Of a DNA stretch of 64,000 nt, positions 49,073 through 61,809 are shown piece after piece. The translations under genes were made by a program, and so were the position numbers. Each line of letters opens with the position of its first letter. Within the stretch, counting starts at the first letter, position 1. The notes below the pieces were generated by a model. That model was not told the DNA's origin. It worked only from the letters and a program-made list of their open reading frames with translations, and made no database searches. This DNA is from Absidia repens (Eukaryota > Mucoromycota > Mucoromycetes > Mucorales > Cunninghamellaceae). The DNA is taken from the NCBI GenBank assembly GCA_002105175.1, contig MCGE01000014.1:930001-994000 (forward strand), written 5' to 3'.

Positions 49073-49278
49073 GCTCAAAGTGGAAATATTGCTTCTTTTA
49101 TCTGCTACCTGAAGTGGAAACGTTGCATTTTTTATCAGCTATCAAAAGTAGAAACATTGTATCTTTTATCTGCTACCTGAAGTGGAAACGTTGCATTTTT
49201 TATCAGCTATCAAAAGTAGAAACATTGTATCTTTTATCTGCTACCTGAAGTGGAAACATTGCATTTTTTTATCAGCTA
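49073..49278. repeat. Minisatellite, 34-base units in alternating types
   Basis: Six units begin at 49073, 49104, 49138, 49172, 49206 and 49240, with period 34 (the first 31), ending in a partial unit at 49275. Two variants alternate: GCTACCTGAAGTGGAAACGT and GCTATCAAAAGTAGAAACAT, so the higher-order period is 68. Adjacent units abut with no spacers. Confidence 0.93.
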
Positions 49279-49609
49279 TGATATCAGTTGAAATGTCCAT
49301 CGAATTGACCCATTCATCCAAATGATGTTGAATTCAGGGGTGCTCTTCACGATTGCATTGCAATTCGACCCAAAAAGTCACCACTGCTGACTGAGGACGG
49401 TTACTGCCATAAGAAATGAACTGCAATTTTGATGATGTTGCATGGCATAGAATGTTGTTTAAAAAAATAGGGATTTCTTTTTTTGGACACACTTAAGAGT
49501 TGAGAAAAAGGCGCCACATAAAATATTTTACATTCCGCCAATGTGAATATTTATTTGCCATTTCCTTTTTCCTTTTTTTTTTTTTTTCCTTCACAATTCA
49601 ATTTCTTTG
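49279..49609. other. Spacer between minisatellite and repeat copy E
   Basis: About 330 bases with T-rich DNA at 49.56-49.59 kb. Nothing coding seen. Confidence 0.4.
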
Positions 49610-49990
49610 AGGTTATGGTGAATTTAGATTAGTGTCAGGACTAGTTTAGAAGAGGTTTCAGTTCAGGGATTACAAGATGCATGGGGAAAGCCTTTCATTT
49701 TGGATCTAGGATTTGGAACCACCATTCGTTGACTTTTTAATGCCTTCATTAGCTTGGTTTAGTCTTTCTTAGTTTGTCCATAATTTATATCTATATCTGA
49801 ATAAAATATGTCTCTTTTCACTTGCTTCAATGAAAAAATGCCCCATTAGCTTTTCTCATGTCAAGTGCAATAAATCCCTGTTTTACTACCATCACTATTT
49901 TTGATGAGTGTTGCCCGCTGATTTGCTTTAATTAAATATATTACTTTAGTTATTGTCGTGTCTTCTACAATATATTAATATCCATTTTAC
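49610..49990 (-). repeat. Dispersed repeat, copy E
   Basis: Inverted copy. Read on the minus strand: ACGACAATAACTAAAGTAAT, then TATTGCACTTGACATGAG, GTGAAAAGAGACATATTTTA, ACTAAACCAAGCTAATGAAG, the core CCAAAATGAAAGGCTTTCCC with ATGCATCTTGTAATCCCTGA, and CTAAACTAGTCCTGACACTA. It aligns with C over at least 350 bases and keeps the AATAAA-like site on the plus strand. Confidence 0.85.
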
Positions 49991-50742
49991 TATCGTCTCT
50001 TTAGATTAAAGTTGGCGATTATTCAGATCGCCCCATTGATCACCTTCATGCTTCGCAACCCCCCATAAGACCTTTTCACAATTAGCTTCGCTTCCTTTAG
50101 TTTAGTATTTACTCACTATGCTTAAATAAAATATATCCGTTTTATTAACATCCTCTGAATTATCCTTGCTCTACCATTCCTATTAATGAACCTGGTTTAT
50201 TCCGTCAGCGTAGTCTACTTTATCAAATATTATATACTCCGCTACACCAGAATCCTGTAGAGTTCCAGTTCAGTCTTTTTGAAAAAACATGGTGTAGTGG
50301 TGTATAATAAAAAACCTCATAAAAGCTCACACGAAAGCCAGTTGAGCATCAAGGTGTCGCCCACCAAAGTAATGCTGGTCTTCTCAGTGGCCATACAGAC
50401 CCAATAAAAAAAAGGAGAGGAAGGATGCGGAGCTGTATGTTGATTTTTTTTTAATGTTCGATGATAATGATCGACATTAGAAGGATAAGAGAATAAGATA
50501 ACAGATAAAGACATATAGACAAAGACATCAATATAAGACAAGTTTTATTATTATTATTTATTAATAAAGGAATAGAGTGAGATATATTCATGATGGGGCT
50601 AGTATGTAAAATGAAAATAAACATGGGAATGAAAATAACAAAGAATGATGGATGTAGAAATAAAGATAATGATAATAATAATGTGGAGGAGTGGTGATTA
50701 AACTAAAATGGAGGTAGGGGAGTATTCTAAGTGTAATATATA
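49991..50742. other. Spacer before the receptor-like gene
   Basis: About 750 AT-rich bases. The left part may continue copy E. The right part (50.57-50.74 kb, purine-rich) is probably the 3' region of the seven-helix gene. No gene seen. Confidence 0.4.
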
Positions 50743-52629
50743 TCAAATCAATCGTACCTTGGATGATTTTTCAAAGTAATCTGCATCTTCCAAGGGAATA
50801 CCAGCCTCGGAAGTGAAGATGGTAGTAGGAGGAAGGGGTGAAGAGTACGGGGCAGGTACGGAGGCGGATGTCAATTCGACGGAAGAAGCGCCGGTGGAGG
50901 AGAATGAAGAGTCGCCATTGGGTTTATTATCAATATCGTCGTCGTCTGGACCTTCAAGTCGATGTTCTTCATATCGTTGGTGATGTCCTTTAACCTGATG
51001 TTGCTGAAAATTGCGTTGGTATTGTAAATGTTGTTGTTTCAGTTCATCAAATGCATTGTGGCTCAAAGTCCCTTGAAAGCTGGCATCTTGTCCACTTGCA
51101 AATGTTGAGAAGTGTGTGTCGTACATGCCCCCAGATGTGGATGCACCATTCGCAGGTGTACCACTAGATTTGTTATCCCCTGATGATGAGTTCTTGATGC
51201 CGAAAAAGGTGTTTTTATTTTCGTCGGATGAAGGACTAGGTAAATATATGTAAAAAAAGGAAGACTATTAGTGGGAGTTTCTTTTTATTGGAAAGGAGGG
51301 AGAACTTACTTGAATAAAAGAGCGCCCTCGACGGCCATGGTACAGAGAGGAGCATTCCAGTTCCAAATTGCGCTCAGAACCAAATTTCCCACCGTACTGG
51401 TCATTATTCTGTCACGTAAAATTCCATAGAGCAATAAAAACGAGGCGAAAGACATCAAACAAAAACTGATGATAATCACGACGGCCCGAATCTAAAATTA
51501 AAAACAGCGGAGTTAGAACATTGCCACGATATCCCAAGTTGAGTGTTACCTTAAAGATACCGCCTTTAATACTAATAGCGCGTGGCCCCGAGGTTGGGAA
51601 TTGTTTCAAATGTGAGTTCAAGATACGAACAAGACGCCAGCCAGATAACATCACTGCACATGCCAATGAGAAACAATGTACAAACCAAAGGGCATACAAT
51701 AAATGGACAAATATCTCGGCCACATAAAGATTTTTTTCGGCTAGAATTCCAGTAGCCAAAGAGCATACGTTGTTAAGAAGAAATGGAGTAAAGAAGAATG
51801 TCAACCCTATAGCATCAACGGTTCTTGGCGACGGTAACCACCCACTAGAAATAGCCTTATGGCTCTATAAAGATCAACCAGAAAAGAGATGAATAATGAT
51901 AAAAGGAGTACGAATGATATTCTTTTCTTGGTATGGTGTCCTTTTTTCATTTGCGCTTCCGCTGATCTCTTTTCTTGTGTCACTTACGTCGGCCAGTGTT
52001 TGTGCAATTCCAATTAAATATAAAGCAAAGCTGCCATATCCAAATTGCCATGCAAATTCGAACCTATAAGACAAATCAAAAAAAGTTGAGTGGTCTTCTT
52101 CGTATAACTTTTTAAAAAGAGAATCTTACATGAAAGATCGAGCAATCAAATTTTCAGGATTAACGTCCGTTACCAATAAAACACTTGTCAAGAGTCGGAC
52201 TACAGATATGAAAATAAAAATAAAAATAAAAATAAAAATAAAAATCAATGTCATTTGTCATTTATCGCCCATTTCTTTGGTCACTCACGAATATTAAAGA
52301 AGGTTAAGAAAAACAACATGCTATCGATAGGCATGGGCCGAAGACAACCTTTGCCAGATCCCCATTCAAAGAGGCGATGTCCTTTAAGTATCAGACGATG
52401 AAACAAGATACCGATACCTAAAAATTTAATCAAGATGGTAAGTGCTCAAATACCTATTTTATAATAACATTTTTTTAATACCAATAACAGAAACAAAAGC
52501 AGAAATACCAATAGTGATCATATAAATAATATAAGCCCCCGTTTCTTCATCACATCCATAAATTGTAAGCCGCCAATCACAATGACAGGTGTCGCCGGAA
52601 CAATGTTTGGTCAATGTTCTTGTATCCAT
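50743..52629 (-). CDS. Seven-helix receptor-like membrane protein
   Basis: Family not recognised by name. The start is the ATG at 52627-52629. The N-terminus has clustered cysteines (CSGDTCHCDWRLTIYGC). Seven hydrophobic segments follow in order: IIYMITIGISAFVSVIG; MLFFLTFFNI with RLLTSVLLV; FGYGSFALYLIGIAQTL; AIGLTFFFTPFLLNNVCSLA; IFVHLLYALWFVHCFSLACA; AVVIIISFCLMSFASFLLLY; and VGNLVLSAIWNWNAPLCTMA. The tail of about 170 residues is Ser/Gln/His-rich and ends SKVRLI at the TGA 50743-50745. Extracellular cysteines, seven helices and a long hydrophilic tail fit a G-protein-coupled receptor layout, but ligand and coupling are unknown. Seven exons; the intron near 52.23 kb contains an AAAAAT repeat. 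Confidence 0.7.
52211..52245. repeat. (AAAAAT)n repeat inside an intron
   Basis: About six AAAAAT units in an intron of the seven-helix gene. Confidence 0.9.
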
Positions 52630-53048
52630 CCGAGATTGTATATCAAGCAACTATATGAGCAATGTGTTGTCTTTTGATATTCTAAATTTGGAGGAAGAAA
52701 AAGGAAAAGGAAGATGAGCAGAAAAATTATATGAAATAATAAGTGGAGAAAGAAAGAAAGGAGAAAATCAAAAAAAGAAATAGTTTAATTTTATATGTCA
52801 AAAAAGGAAACAGGGTCTCGGTGCCTGATAATTTTTTTTTCACGACCCGCAATGTCACACATAAAAAAATTGATATGATAAAAAAGATAATTTTATTGAA
52901 TTGGGAAGACATATATATATATACAAAGATGATAAAAATATAAATAAAAAGATGATGTAGAATAAATATATAAGAAAAAAAGAGAAAAAGGGGGATGATT
53001 GCTAAAAAAAAAAAAAAAACTTAAATAATGAAGAGGAAGCAAAATGAG
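52630..53048. other. Intergenic region, A-rich
   Basis: About 420 bases between the seven-helix gene start and the Sen1 stop. Runs of A occur near 53.00 kb. No gene seen. Confidence 0.45.
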
Positions 53049-56000
53049 CTAATGAGGGTGATGACGTGTAGGAGTGGAGTCCATTGTGTCTAGAATATCA
53101 TCCATGGATTGGTACCGAGCATTGTTGGGCTGCTGTTGTCTTTGCTGTTGTTGTGCCTCTTGCTGTCGGAATTGCCGTAGTTGATCTTTCTGGGATTGGT
53201 GCTACGTTGCGGATAGTTAATAAAATACAAATCAGTTCAATATGATTGGATATACCTTCCATGTAAAATATTGCAATAATGCTGCTAAAACGAAAACAAA
53301 ACCTTATCTTACCTCCAATGTCATTCGTTCTCTGGCGTTTAGACCAGAAGATGTCTGGCTAATTTGTTGAGTTTTCTATACACAAAAAAAGGAGTGATAT
53401 ACAAAACGTCAGTATAATTTCGTTTCATCCATTTGCCCAGAGCCTCCTTCCTCTACCCCTCTTTTTCCCCCCACCCAATTCGCCCCTCTCTGCATATCCC
53501 GTCGTTAACGCACGCCCTTTCTGCCGAGCTCCTAATCGAGATATCATTTTACCTTGATGGGTGTCTTTGTTTTCGGAATAAATAAGCTTGCCGTTTTTGC
53601 GCCACGCCCAACAGTTGATCTTGCTGCACGGTATTCGTCCAACGATGCATTCTTCGGTCGAATTGGTGCCGCAGGGATTTGCGAGGAGTAAACTCGCGAT
53701 AAGGGTGCTGTTGTTTTTTTTGACGATCCCACTGTAGGTGATGATAATGTTGAAGAATACTTTTTCTCGAATGGTTGCGCTGAATCCATTTGCAAAGTCG
53801 GCTTCGCATCTTCTTTGGTACTGCCATCGTTCAACCTGCGCCGGCTGGTAGATTCGGAGGTAGTCGTTTCTCTATCGTGTTCGAGCTGATGCTTACTTCC
53901 AGTCAGTTTTTTGTGTCGTTGTTGCTGTTCTTCATTATCACTGTCATCATCACCGGGAATCATAATGGGTTTGGCACGTTTGCGTTCTTGGATTTGTTTT
54001 CGTTGCACAACAGGTTCAGCTTGATATAAGTTGCTAGGGCGTTCTTGAACCATACGATGATCAAAATACGGGTAATAACACTATATAAAAACCCTTGTCA
54101 GTTTTCTTTTCACCTTTTTTTTTTTTTATCCGCAAACTTACCTCTTGTAACATTTTCCGTTCTTTGGCATCCTCGACCAGATTTCCCCAGTATTCGTCAT
54201 GTTGTAATGATTTGGCATGCCCCAAAATAAAAAGAGATCGCTTGGCACGGGTAAGTCCGACATTCATGCGTCGTATGTCTGACAAGAACCCAATCGTATT
54301 TCCATTTCCACTATTGGCACGAACACAGGAGAAGATGATGATGTCTTTTTCTTGGCCTTGAAAACCGTCCTATAAATAGAAAGTTGGTTGATCATCAAGC
54401 ATCTATATTTCCACCAGAGTAGAGTCTTACCACAGTATTAAAATCAATCGTATTGAGAATCTTGCTTCCAAATCGACGTTCAAATCTAGATTTCAGTTGA
54501 CTGACTTGTTGTTTATAGGGTGTGATGATGCCAATCTTGTAAGCGAGCTTTTTATGCCAATAAAAAAAAGGGGGAGAGGGGTGATGAATTATGAATAATG
54601 GTTTTTCCTTGTTGGTATCTATTCTTTTACCTTAAGCCCAGGGAAAAAGGACGCTAGTTTATCCACCAAAGTAACCGCTGCGTCAGCTTCACTTGTATTG
54701 AATAGAGACGCGCCGTAGCCTTGTTTTTCTTGTCCATCTTTCACGTTAAAAAAAATGTAAGGAGGAAAATTGGGGTTCTTGTGCCAGATAGCCGCCGTTT
54801 TTTCATCCATTTTGGGACCATCCAGAAGCCTAGACTGATAAAATAATGCACTGGGGAAAGCACTGATATGTGGATGCATCCGATATTGAATACTAGAAGA
54901 AATGACAAATGAAGACCCCTCAATCACGTTAATACTCCTACTTTTTTCATCATCGTTTCTTTTTCCATTCGTTGTCCCTTCTTTTTCTTTACCTTAATAA
55001 GTACACATTATCAGGAGCATTTTTTTCCAGCCGCACAAACAAACTTTGTTGATAACTGTATTTGCTTGCTACCAAAGAGATCACTGTAGGAGGTAATTGG
55101 TTGGGATCTACAAAAAATGGAAAAAAAAGGCTCAGCAACCTTTAACTTTCGCAGACATTCTACTCCCTACTCTTTAAACAAACTTACCACCCACAAGAAT
55201 ACATCGTTTGCAATCATATTTCAAAGGAATCAATGAGCTGACTTCCACAGCCTGAGCAGCTTCATCCACAATAACGGTATCAAATATTAATCCCATTTCC
55301 GATAAGAGGTGATGACCACTACCACTCAGGGTCGCACACACAATATCACAATCCGCGAACACCTTTTGTCGAGCCCTGATGCGTGCTGCGTCCATTTCCT
55401 TTGAGTAATCCCGCTGAACTTCATACAGATCCTTCAATACGATACGCTGTCGATCCCGTTGTTGTAATAGTTGCTTCCGTTTATCACGTAAATCAGTGAG
55501 TTTGCGCATTTCCTTGGTGCTGGAGAGATCCCGATCGACTTGTTCGATATCTAGTTGAAGTGTCCGCATATTTTCTTGTATTTTGTCACGCCGGGCTGCA
55601 AAGTTCTTGTTACCCTGGTTGTTGTCATCCGAGGCTAGTGATGGTGCCAGTTCTTGTTCAATCAATCGATCCAACACCAAATCTTTCACACTGGCGTTCA
55701 CAGAGTCCATCACACCAATCCGCACCACTTTGGGTTTCACCAGACCTTCCGATGTTACCACCCCATCCTTTAATCGCTTGGCAATTTCATCCACCGCTGC
55801 ATTACTAGGAGCACAGACGAGCACTTTTCCACAACCAACCTTTTTTGTCGCTTGATGTCTTTGCTGGTCTATCAAGTTGACAATCAAACCAAGAATCGTT
55901 TTTGTTTTCCCAGTACCTGGAGGACTACATAACATAAAAATACCAGTTCAATAGATATATCATTTTCCCATCTTTTTTTTTTCTTACCCTTGAATCAGTG

Positions 56001-59000
56001 TAAACCCTTTTTTCTTCTTCAGGGCACCGACAATGGCTTCAGCTTGAGGTTGATTAACACCGTAGTTGCGAATGCAGTCTTTGACAGCCTGTGGAGGAAG
56101 GGTAGGCATAGCTGTCGGATGAGGATGCATAATATCGTTAGCCAATTCGTAGTATCTTAATCCTTGTAAAGCAGAGTATTCACGTTGCACAGTCAATAAA
56201 CTAGATAACCGAAAAAAAGCTTCCGTCAACCGATAGATTTCTTCGCCCCTCCCCGCTACTTTTTTTTTTTCGCTTACCTTGTTATTTTGAGACATCGCCA
56301 TACAGATTTTGGAGACAAAGAGTTCAGAAGGCCGATTCGATCAGCAGTAAAGTAGCAGCGCACCGTAATATCACCGAGACTTTTCCGTTGTGTGACGGCC
56401 ATGACCTTCGCCAAAAATGCTTTTCCATGCCACTGTTTATGGTCGTTTTTTCCAGAGGCAGCCGCTGAAAAGAAATCAGGACCAAAATGATTCGCAATAC
56501 ATACAAGGTCATCCGTAGCCAAAGGAGTAGTATTTACAGCAAGAGGAACTTGGAAAGTCACATCGACAAAATCATTGACGTGGCACCTGCTGGCCATCAT
56601 AAAGCGATCCATCACATCCGACGAGTTGAGCATTTCCTTGGCACGCACAAATTGAGACCAGACTTCGAGGAGGAGGAGAGGTTCAAATACATTAAAGTAG
56701 TCCTGATAACCCGCTTCATAAGTATCTTGCACATGATTGAAGGTTTCCCGTGATGTGTTGGGTGGAGTGTCAGATTTCGTATTTTCCAATGACCAGGAGA
56801 GAATAGATTTGTACAGTCGATCAATATCGGGCATCACCTTCATCTTACGTTCCTTTTCCGCGAGTCGTGCTTTGGATCGTTGTTGCATGAATGTTTGGGA
56901 TTTGCCGGGTATGTCGATCAGCTTGATGGTCCGTCGTGGTTGATCGGTGTCAAATAATGCTTGTATGCTGGCGGGTTGTTGTTGCTCTTGTTGATGAACC
57001 ATCATATTGCCTATCCGTTCTTGTTCTTGCAAATCTGTTTTTTCGGTCACGTCGTTCACCAAACCAAGTAGCCCCGATTCATCCCCATCGTCGTCAGAGT
57101 CGTCATCATCAGAGCTGTCATCTTCATCCGAGCCAAGTCCCCTTTGCTTTCGTTCCATAGCAATGGCTGAGGGTGATTTGGCTGTCGCCCCCAATCGTCG
57201 TTCCGCCTTGGATTCCTCACGTAGCTGTTGCACTTTTGAATATCCCATGGTCGGCTGTCTGAGTTTTCGGCCACTGGACGTCACAGCATAAGTATTGTTC
57301 GATGGCTTTACGGCTTGAGGGAATACACGTGATGCAGGTTTGGTGGCTAGTGTTGATAGAGGCGCTGCGGTACTGGTAGCACCGCGTGGTATGTCGTGAG
57401 GTCGAATATCTCGTTCACCAACAGATTTCGTTGAGAAGGATGTTTTCGAAGACATGCTACTAGAAGATTTCATTGCTGTTGATGTTGATGTGCTGTTGTC
57501 AAAGTCATCAAAGAATGTATCTATATCAATATCGGTCCCAATATTTGCCATGTCATCGTCCTCTTTGTCTAAATCAATCACTTCCTTCTTGTTGCTGGGA
57601 TCATTGTTGCCAAAGAAAGTAGTGATTTTGCTGTTCGGCCTATATCCGTGTCGAGCTTTTGCACTGGCCGCCTCTGGTGACAATAGAGTTGTTTTGCTGA
57701 ACGATTCGCTAAGAGTCGATTGCCGTGGACGACTGCTCTGGTGTGATGAGCTTTGAGATATTGTGAAGTACGGTGATACTGGCGATAAAGGTGAGGTATG
57801 GGCTTCGTTCGTAGGAGATTTTCTTGTTGGTGGTGAGGTATAGGCTTCAGTCATAGTTGGAGGAGATAAAGTAGGAGAGGTTGTTGCTGTGCCTGGAGTA
57901 GAAAAATCTATTGGACGTTCCGCAGGTATCGTCTGCCATTCCATGTCTTCGTCGTCGCTGTCATCCAAGAAGATCACGTTGGCGGGTTCGTGAGCACTCA
58001 AAGCCAAGAAGATGAGTTCTCTTTCCTGCTGTTCCAGTCTGCTAGCGTTCATGCCTGTGGCTGCGGTCATCAATCGATCGTATGCATCCAGTGAAATCTT
58101 GATATACAGTTGTTGTAATTGCCGCAAGATCTTATCTAACAAAGGTACCAATTTTGCCAAGACCGACCTTCGCGTAACATAGATCCAAGATGACAATCCA
58201 TCCACAGAAGATATAAGTGTATCCACATCCAATGAGTCATTGCATACCACTTTTTGGAATAAAGACCGGCAGCCAATGATCTGTGTTGCAATATCCATCC
58301 AAGGCATCACCCTGTCTAAGATTTCCTTCGGCTTGTACTTGGTTGCCCATTGCAAACTACTGCTGAAGACGGTACTGAGAACTTGCCACACCGAATTCCA
58401 AAAATCTTTGATAATTTGCTGGTCCATGTCATTCGATTCATCCGTATTTCCCGCAGACGCCATCACCAATTGTAAGAGATAGCCATCTTCATTGTCCACC
58501 AAAAAGTATGAGACACATGACAATGCTTGAGCTAATGCGGTCACCATGCCATACGTTTCAATTCGGGCGTTCGATAGTTCCATAAAATCCTTCAACACAT
58601 GGGTCAACCCCTCGACTGTCAACTGAGGGTGATGGTCGTACAAAAAACGAAGAGGGTGATAAACCATTGCTGCCGTTACATCGTCTGCATGGATTTGATG
58701 TTGTTGTTGTAGCCGACTGGGTATCCTCGTCATCAACTTGCATGTGGAGTGTCGAATCACCGAGTCAGACGATGATAACATGGCAACCAAGGGCACAGTT
58801 ACGATCGAGTCACCAATCAAGGATTCACGGACTTCCCATGGTGCATCGGCTAGATGAGCAAGAGACATTGACACCATACCACGCAAGTTTTGCATACGAG
58901 TCATAAGTTTGGCCAATAAGGGACTTGACATATCTGCGTTAGAAGCGCCAACGGTAGATTGCTGCATGTCGTGAACAGAGACCAATGATGCATATGCTGA

Positions 59001-60815
59001 GAGTAAAGTAGGCAGAATGTTGATCATGGTGGTAGCAGGTTGTAGTTGTAAAAACGCCCATACTTTTTCATAAGAAGAGGTCACAATATCTTGCTGTTCT
59101 GTATTCGATAATGATTGAGAAGAAGGGTGATCATCTGCAGGTGAAGACGAAGATCGGGCCAAAGTGATATAAGTGTCGCGTAAGAGTCTAGTGTCCTGGC
59201 AAAGTAGATCTGAGAGAATAGTCGTAGCATTCCTCTGCACCGAGACCAAAGAGCAAGGTGTCGCACTATCAGGATTGGAGAGAGCAAAGGGAACCCATTG
59301 AGGAGCATAACTGTTGAGTTTACTCGTTGGAATGCCTGTATTTTCAGTCATTCGATCTTGAATCACCTGGAACGCCACCAGCGCAGCACACTTTCTAAAG
59401 GATGATGACCAGGTTGCGAGTTGAAAGTAGCCCAGGAGAGTATCCAGCACCCTATCGGTCATGAAGTCCACATCGGCGATTGATCTTAGCGAGTACCAAA
59501 AAGGGAAGATCCAGCCCACCATTTCTTGCATGCGCAGCACCAGTTTCTCTTGAGGATATACCCTACCGTCCCGCATCAGCACCGTGCTCGAAGTACCTTG
59601 TTGTGCAATCTTGGTCGCATTCCGGAAGCCTGGGTGATCACAAATCCGTTTTAAAATGGTGTTGTAAAAAACGGTACCAGACGTAGTATCCAACGTGTCT
59701 TTGTCCCAAAACCGATCCTGTAAATTTGTCCAGAGCACTTCCATTGTTTTCAAAATTGCTGGGAGACATGTATTTGCCGATGTACTAGCCAGTTGATGCT
59801 GTAGCAAGGTGATCATCGACGTACCATCCACTACCTTTGCCAGGGAGTCTGCGGGAATCAATTCGAGAATCAATCGCAAGCCTTTCCAAAGTTCCGACTT
59901 TTCCTGTGTGGTGCGAAGCGTAAATGCATTGCTACTGTCATTGTCGTCGTATTTGTATAAAGTCAAGTCAAACGATGCTGAACCTTCTGAGTCTTGACCA
60001 AAGTATTGAAGAGGACGCCGAGCCACAGAAACCAAGCCTTGAGTGCTAGCGGGAAGGATATTGCTGTTGCTTGAATCTTCAGTTCCATATTTGGCAAGTA
60101 ATTTCAATGCCCAAAGTCGAATCAATCGATGGTGATGGAAAGCCAGTAGAGCAACACCATGTACTACATTGTATTCCAAAGTGGGGTATAGCCTGGTTGT
60201 TTGGATGTGATCAAAGAAGGCACAAAAAGAGGTATCCTCAATAGTGAGATAATAAGGGAAACACACCAGTTCAGTGATAGCACAAGAATGTTGTTCAGTC
60301 AATTTTGTTGTGGACGTTGATAAGCCTGCCTTCAGTCGATCCTGATCAAATTGTTCCAGAATATTGAAGAAGTGGTTCACCTTTTCCATAGAGAAGTTGT
60401 GGAGATAACTACGTAAAAGAAAGTCATTGTTAGTCGTCTTACACATACACAAAAAACAAAGGTTAACCTACCTTTTCCGCATGCCGTTCTTCGTGACATA
60501 GTAAGCTTGTATACAATGAGGACACCGTTGTAGCATACTGTTGAGTTTCAGCTTGTATTGAGTAATGTGATCGTGGTCAGGCAAAGAGAAGAGCCATAAG
60601 GATTCGCGAGCCAATGCCAAACTATGAGAAGAGCACCACCAGTGATCCGTAGTAGGTGACATGAGGTATGCCAGCACAGCATTGTAAAAATTGGTCTCTA
60701 GATCGGGGTCGCTGGCTGCTGCTGATGACTGTTGTTGTTGTAATACTTGTCGTTGATCTAAAAGAGTGAGAGCCTTTGTCAATTGTGGATCATCATTGAC
60801 AACTGGAGAACTCAT
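53049..60815 (-). CDS. SEN1: Sen1-type superfamily 1 RNA/DNA helicase
   Basis: Nuclear 5'-3' helicase that ends transcription of short RNAs and removes R-loops. The start is ATG 60813-60815. The long N-terminal Sen1 domain fills the 4.1-kb second exon. It is followed by an acidic, Ser-rich linker ([10 protein letters not shown]; later [15 protein letters not shown]). Helicase motifs are in order: Walker [15 protein letters not shown] (joined across the intron near 55.95 kb), the [15 protein letters not shown] block, motif [14 protein letters not shown], motif III CILVGG, motif [21 protein letters not shown], and motif [22 protein letters not shown] helical insertion (about 55.4-55.6 kb) sits between motifs I and II, as in Sen1 and Upf1 relatives. 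The Gln/Arg-rich C-terminus ends STPTRHHPH at TAG 53049-53051. About eleven exons and 2,300 residues, close to yeast Sen1. Confidence 0.95.
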
Positions 60816-61809
60816 CACCTAATAGAATGTTTGTTGTTTCGTGTTTGTTTGATAGGAACGTAATAATATCATCAACCTACTTTCGAATGGCAGAAAGTAG
60901 ATCAAATCCGGAAGATACAGAAAAAAAATAAAAAGACTGCGAGAAAGAACGTGCAGAAAAAAACAACACGAGCGATTTTGGCGAAGTCGACGGTGTTTTA
61001 AAATATAATGATTACCGGTCAAATTCGGTGCCCCTCAGGGCATTTGAAATATTCATGATGGATGGTCAATCCCAATTTCAAGTCTACTTATATAAGTTAT
61101 GCATTTAATAATAAATATGATGTTTCCTAACACCAGAAAAAATTATGATAGTAATTGGAGATGTGTTAAAAAACAGTTGTATCATTTGATATGGAAACTT
61201 TTTTTCCTGTCAAATTGGAGTGAAGGGGAATTGTTTGGGTGGAATTGGACGAGTGGATCATATGATCATACATCAGGTGGGGAATGCTGGAAAAAGCATA
61301 GGTTGATATGGATATGTTTCTACTTTTTAGCGACATTCAATATAAAGCAGTTCTTTGAAATGAAAATTTAATTATGAGATGAGCACTATGATATATGCGT
61401 TGTTTATTTTTAAAAAAAAAGATAGTTAAAAATGTCGTCTGGTTGCGTGAAGTCTGTGCATGGTTTGATCGGGTATCGTCCTTTGTAAATATATGCTGCA
61501 GGACAATCCAGTTGTCATAATTCAGTTCAGCAAGAACGCAAAGTAAGCATGAATCTTTACAATTTTTTATATGCAATTTCAAAACGTTCTGATACCTATA
61601 AAAAAAAAATCTACTGGGTGTCAGGGTCGGATGTCATTGGAGCATGGGTTTTGATGAAATTAGGCACCCCTACCGTCATTTTGCATCTTAGTAGGCGGTT
61701 TCTTGCACTCAACTGACTTCAGTTTGGGATTCTTCTTCCTTTGTGTCATACTACACGCAAAATAAATAAATATATATAAACAACAAAGACAAAAACAATG
61801 AGTTTGATA
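60816..61809. other. Gene-poor spacer upstream of Sen1
   Basis: About 1 kb; the first 200 bases should hold the Sen1 promoter. A 90-codon plus-strand frame (61099-61371) has AT-driven composition and is not credible. A 29-codon Lys-rich minus-strand frame near 61.66-61.75 kb (MTQRKKNPKLKS) follows a TAG and could be a relic exon. Confidence 0.4.

Noticed and set aside
49073..49278. CRISPR-like array of about 34-base repeats
   Set aside because: Units abut with no spacers and the DNA is fungal; it is a minisatellite.
61099..61371. 90-codon plus-strand frame in the spacer upstream of Sen1
   Set aside because: Composition (many Asn, Lys, Ile, Phe, Trp) follows AT-rich DNA; no motif and no supporting context.
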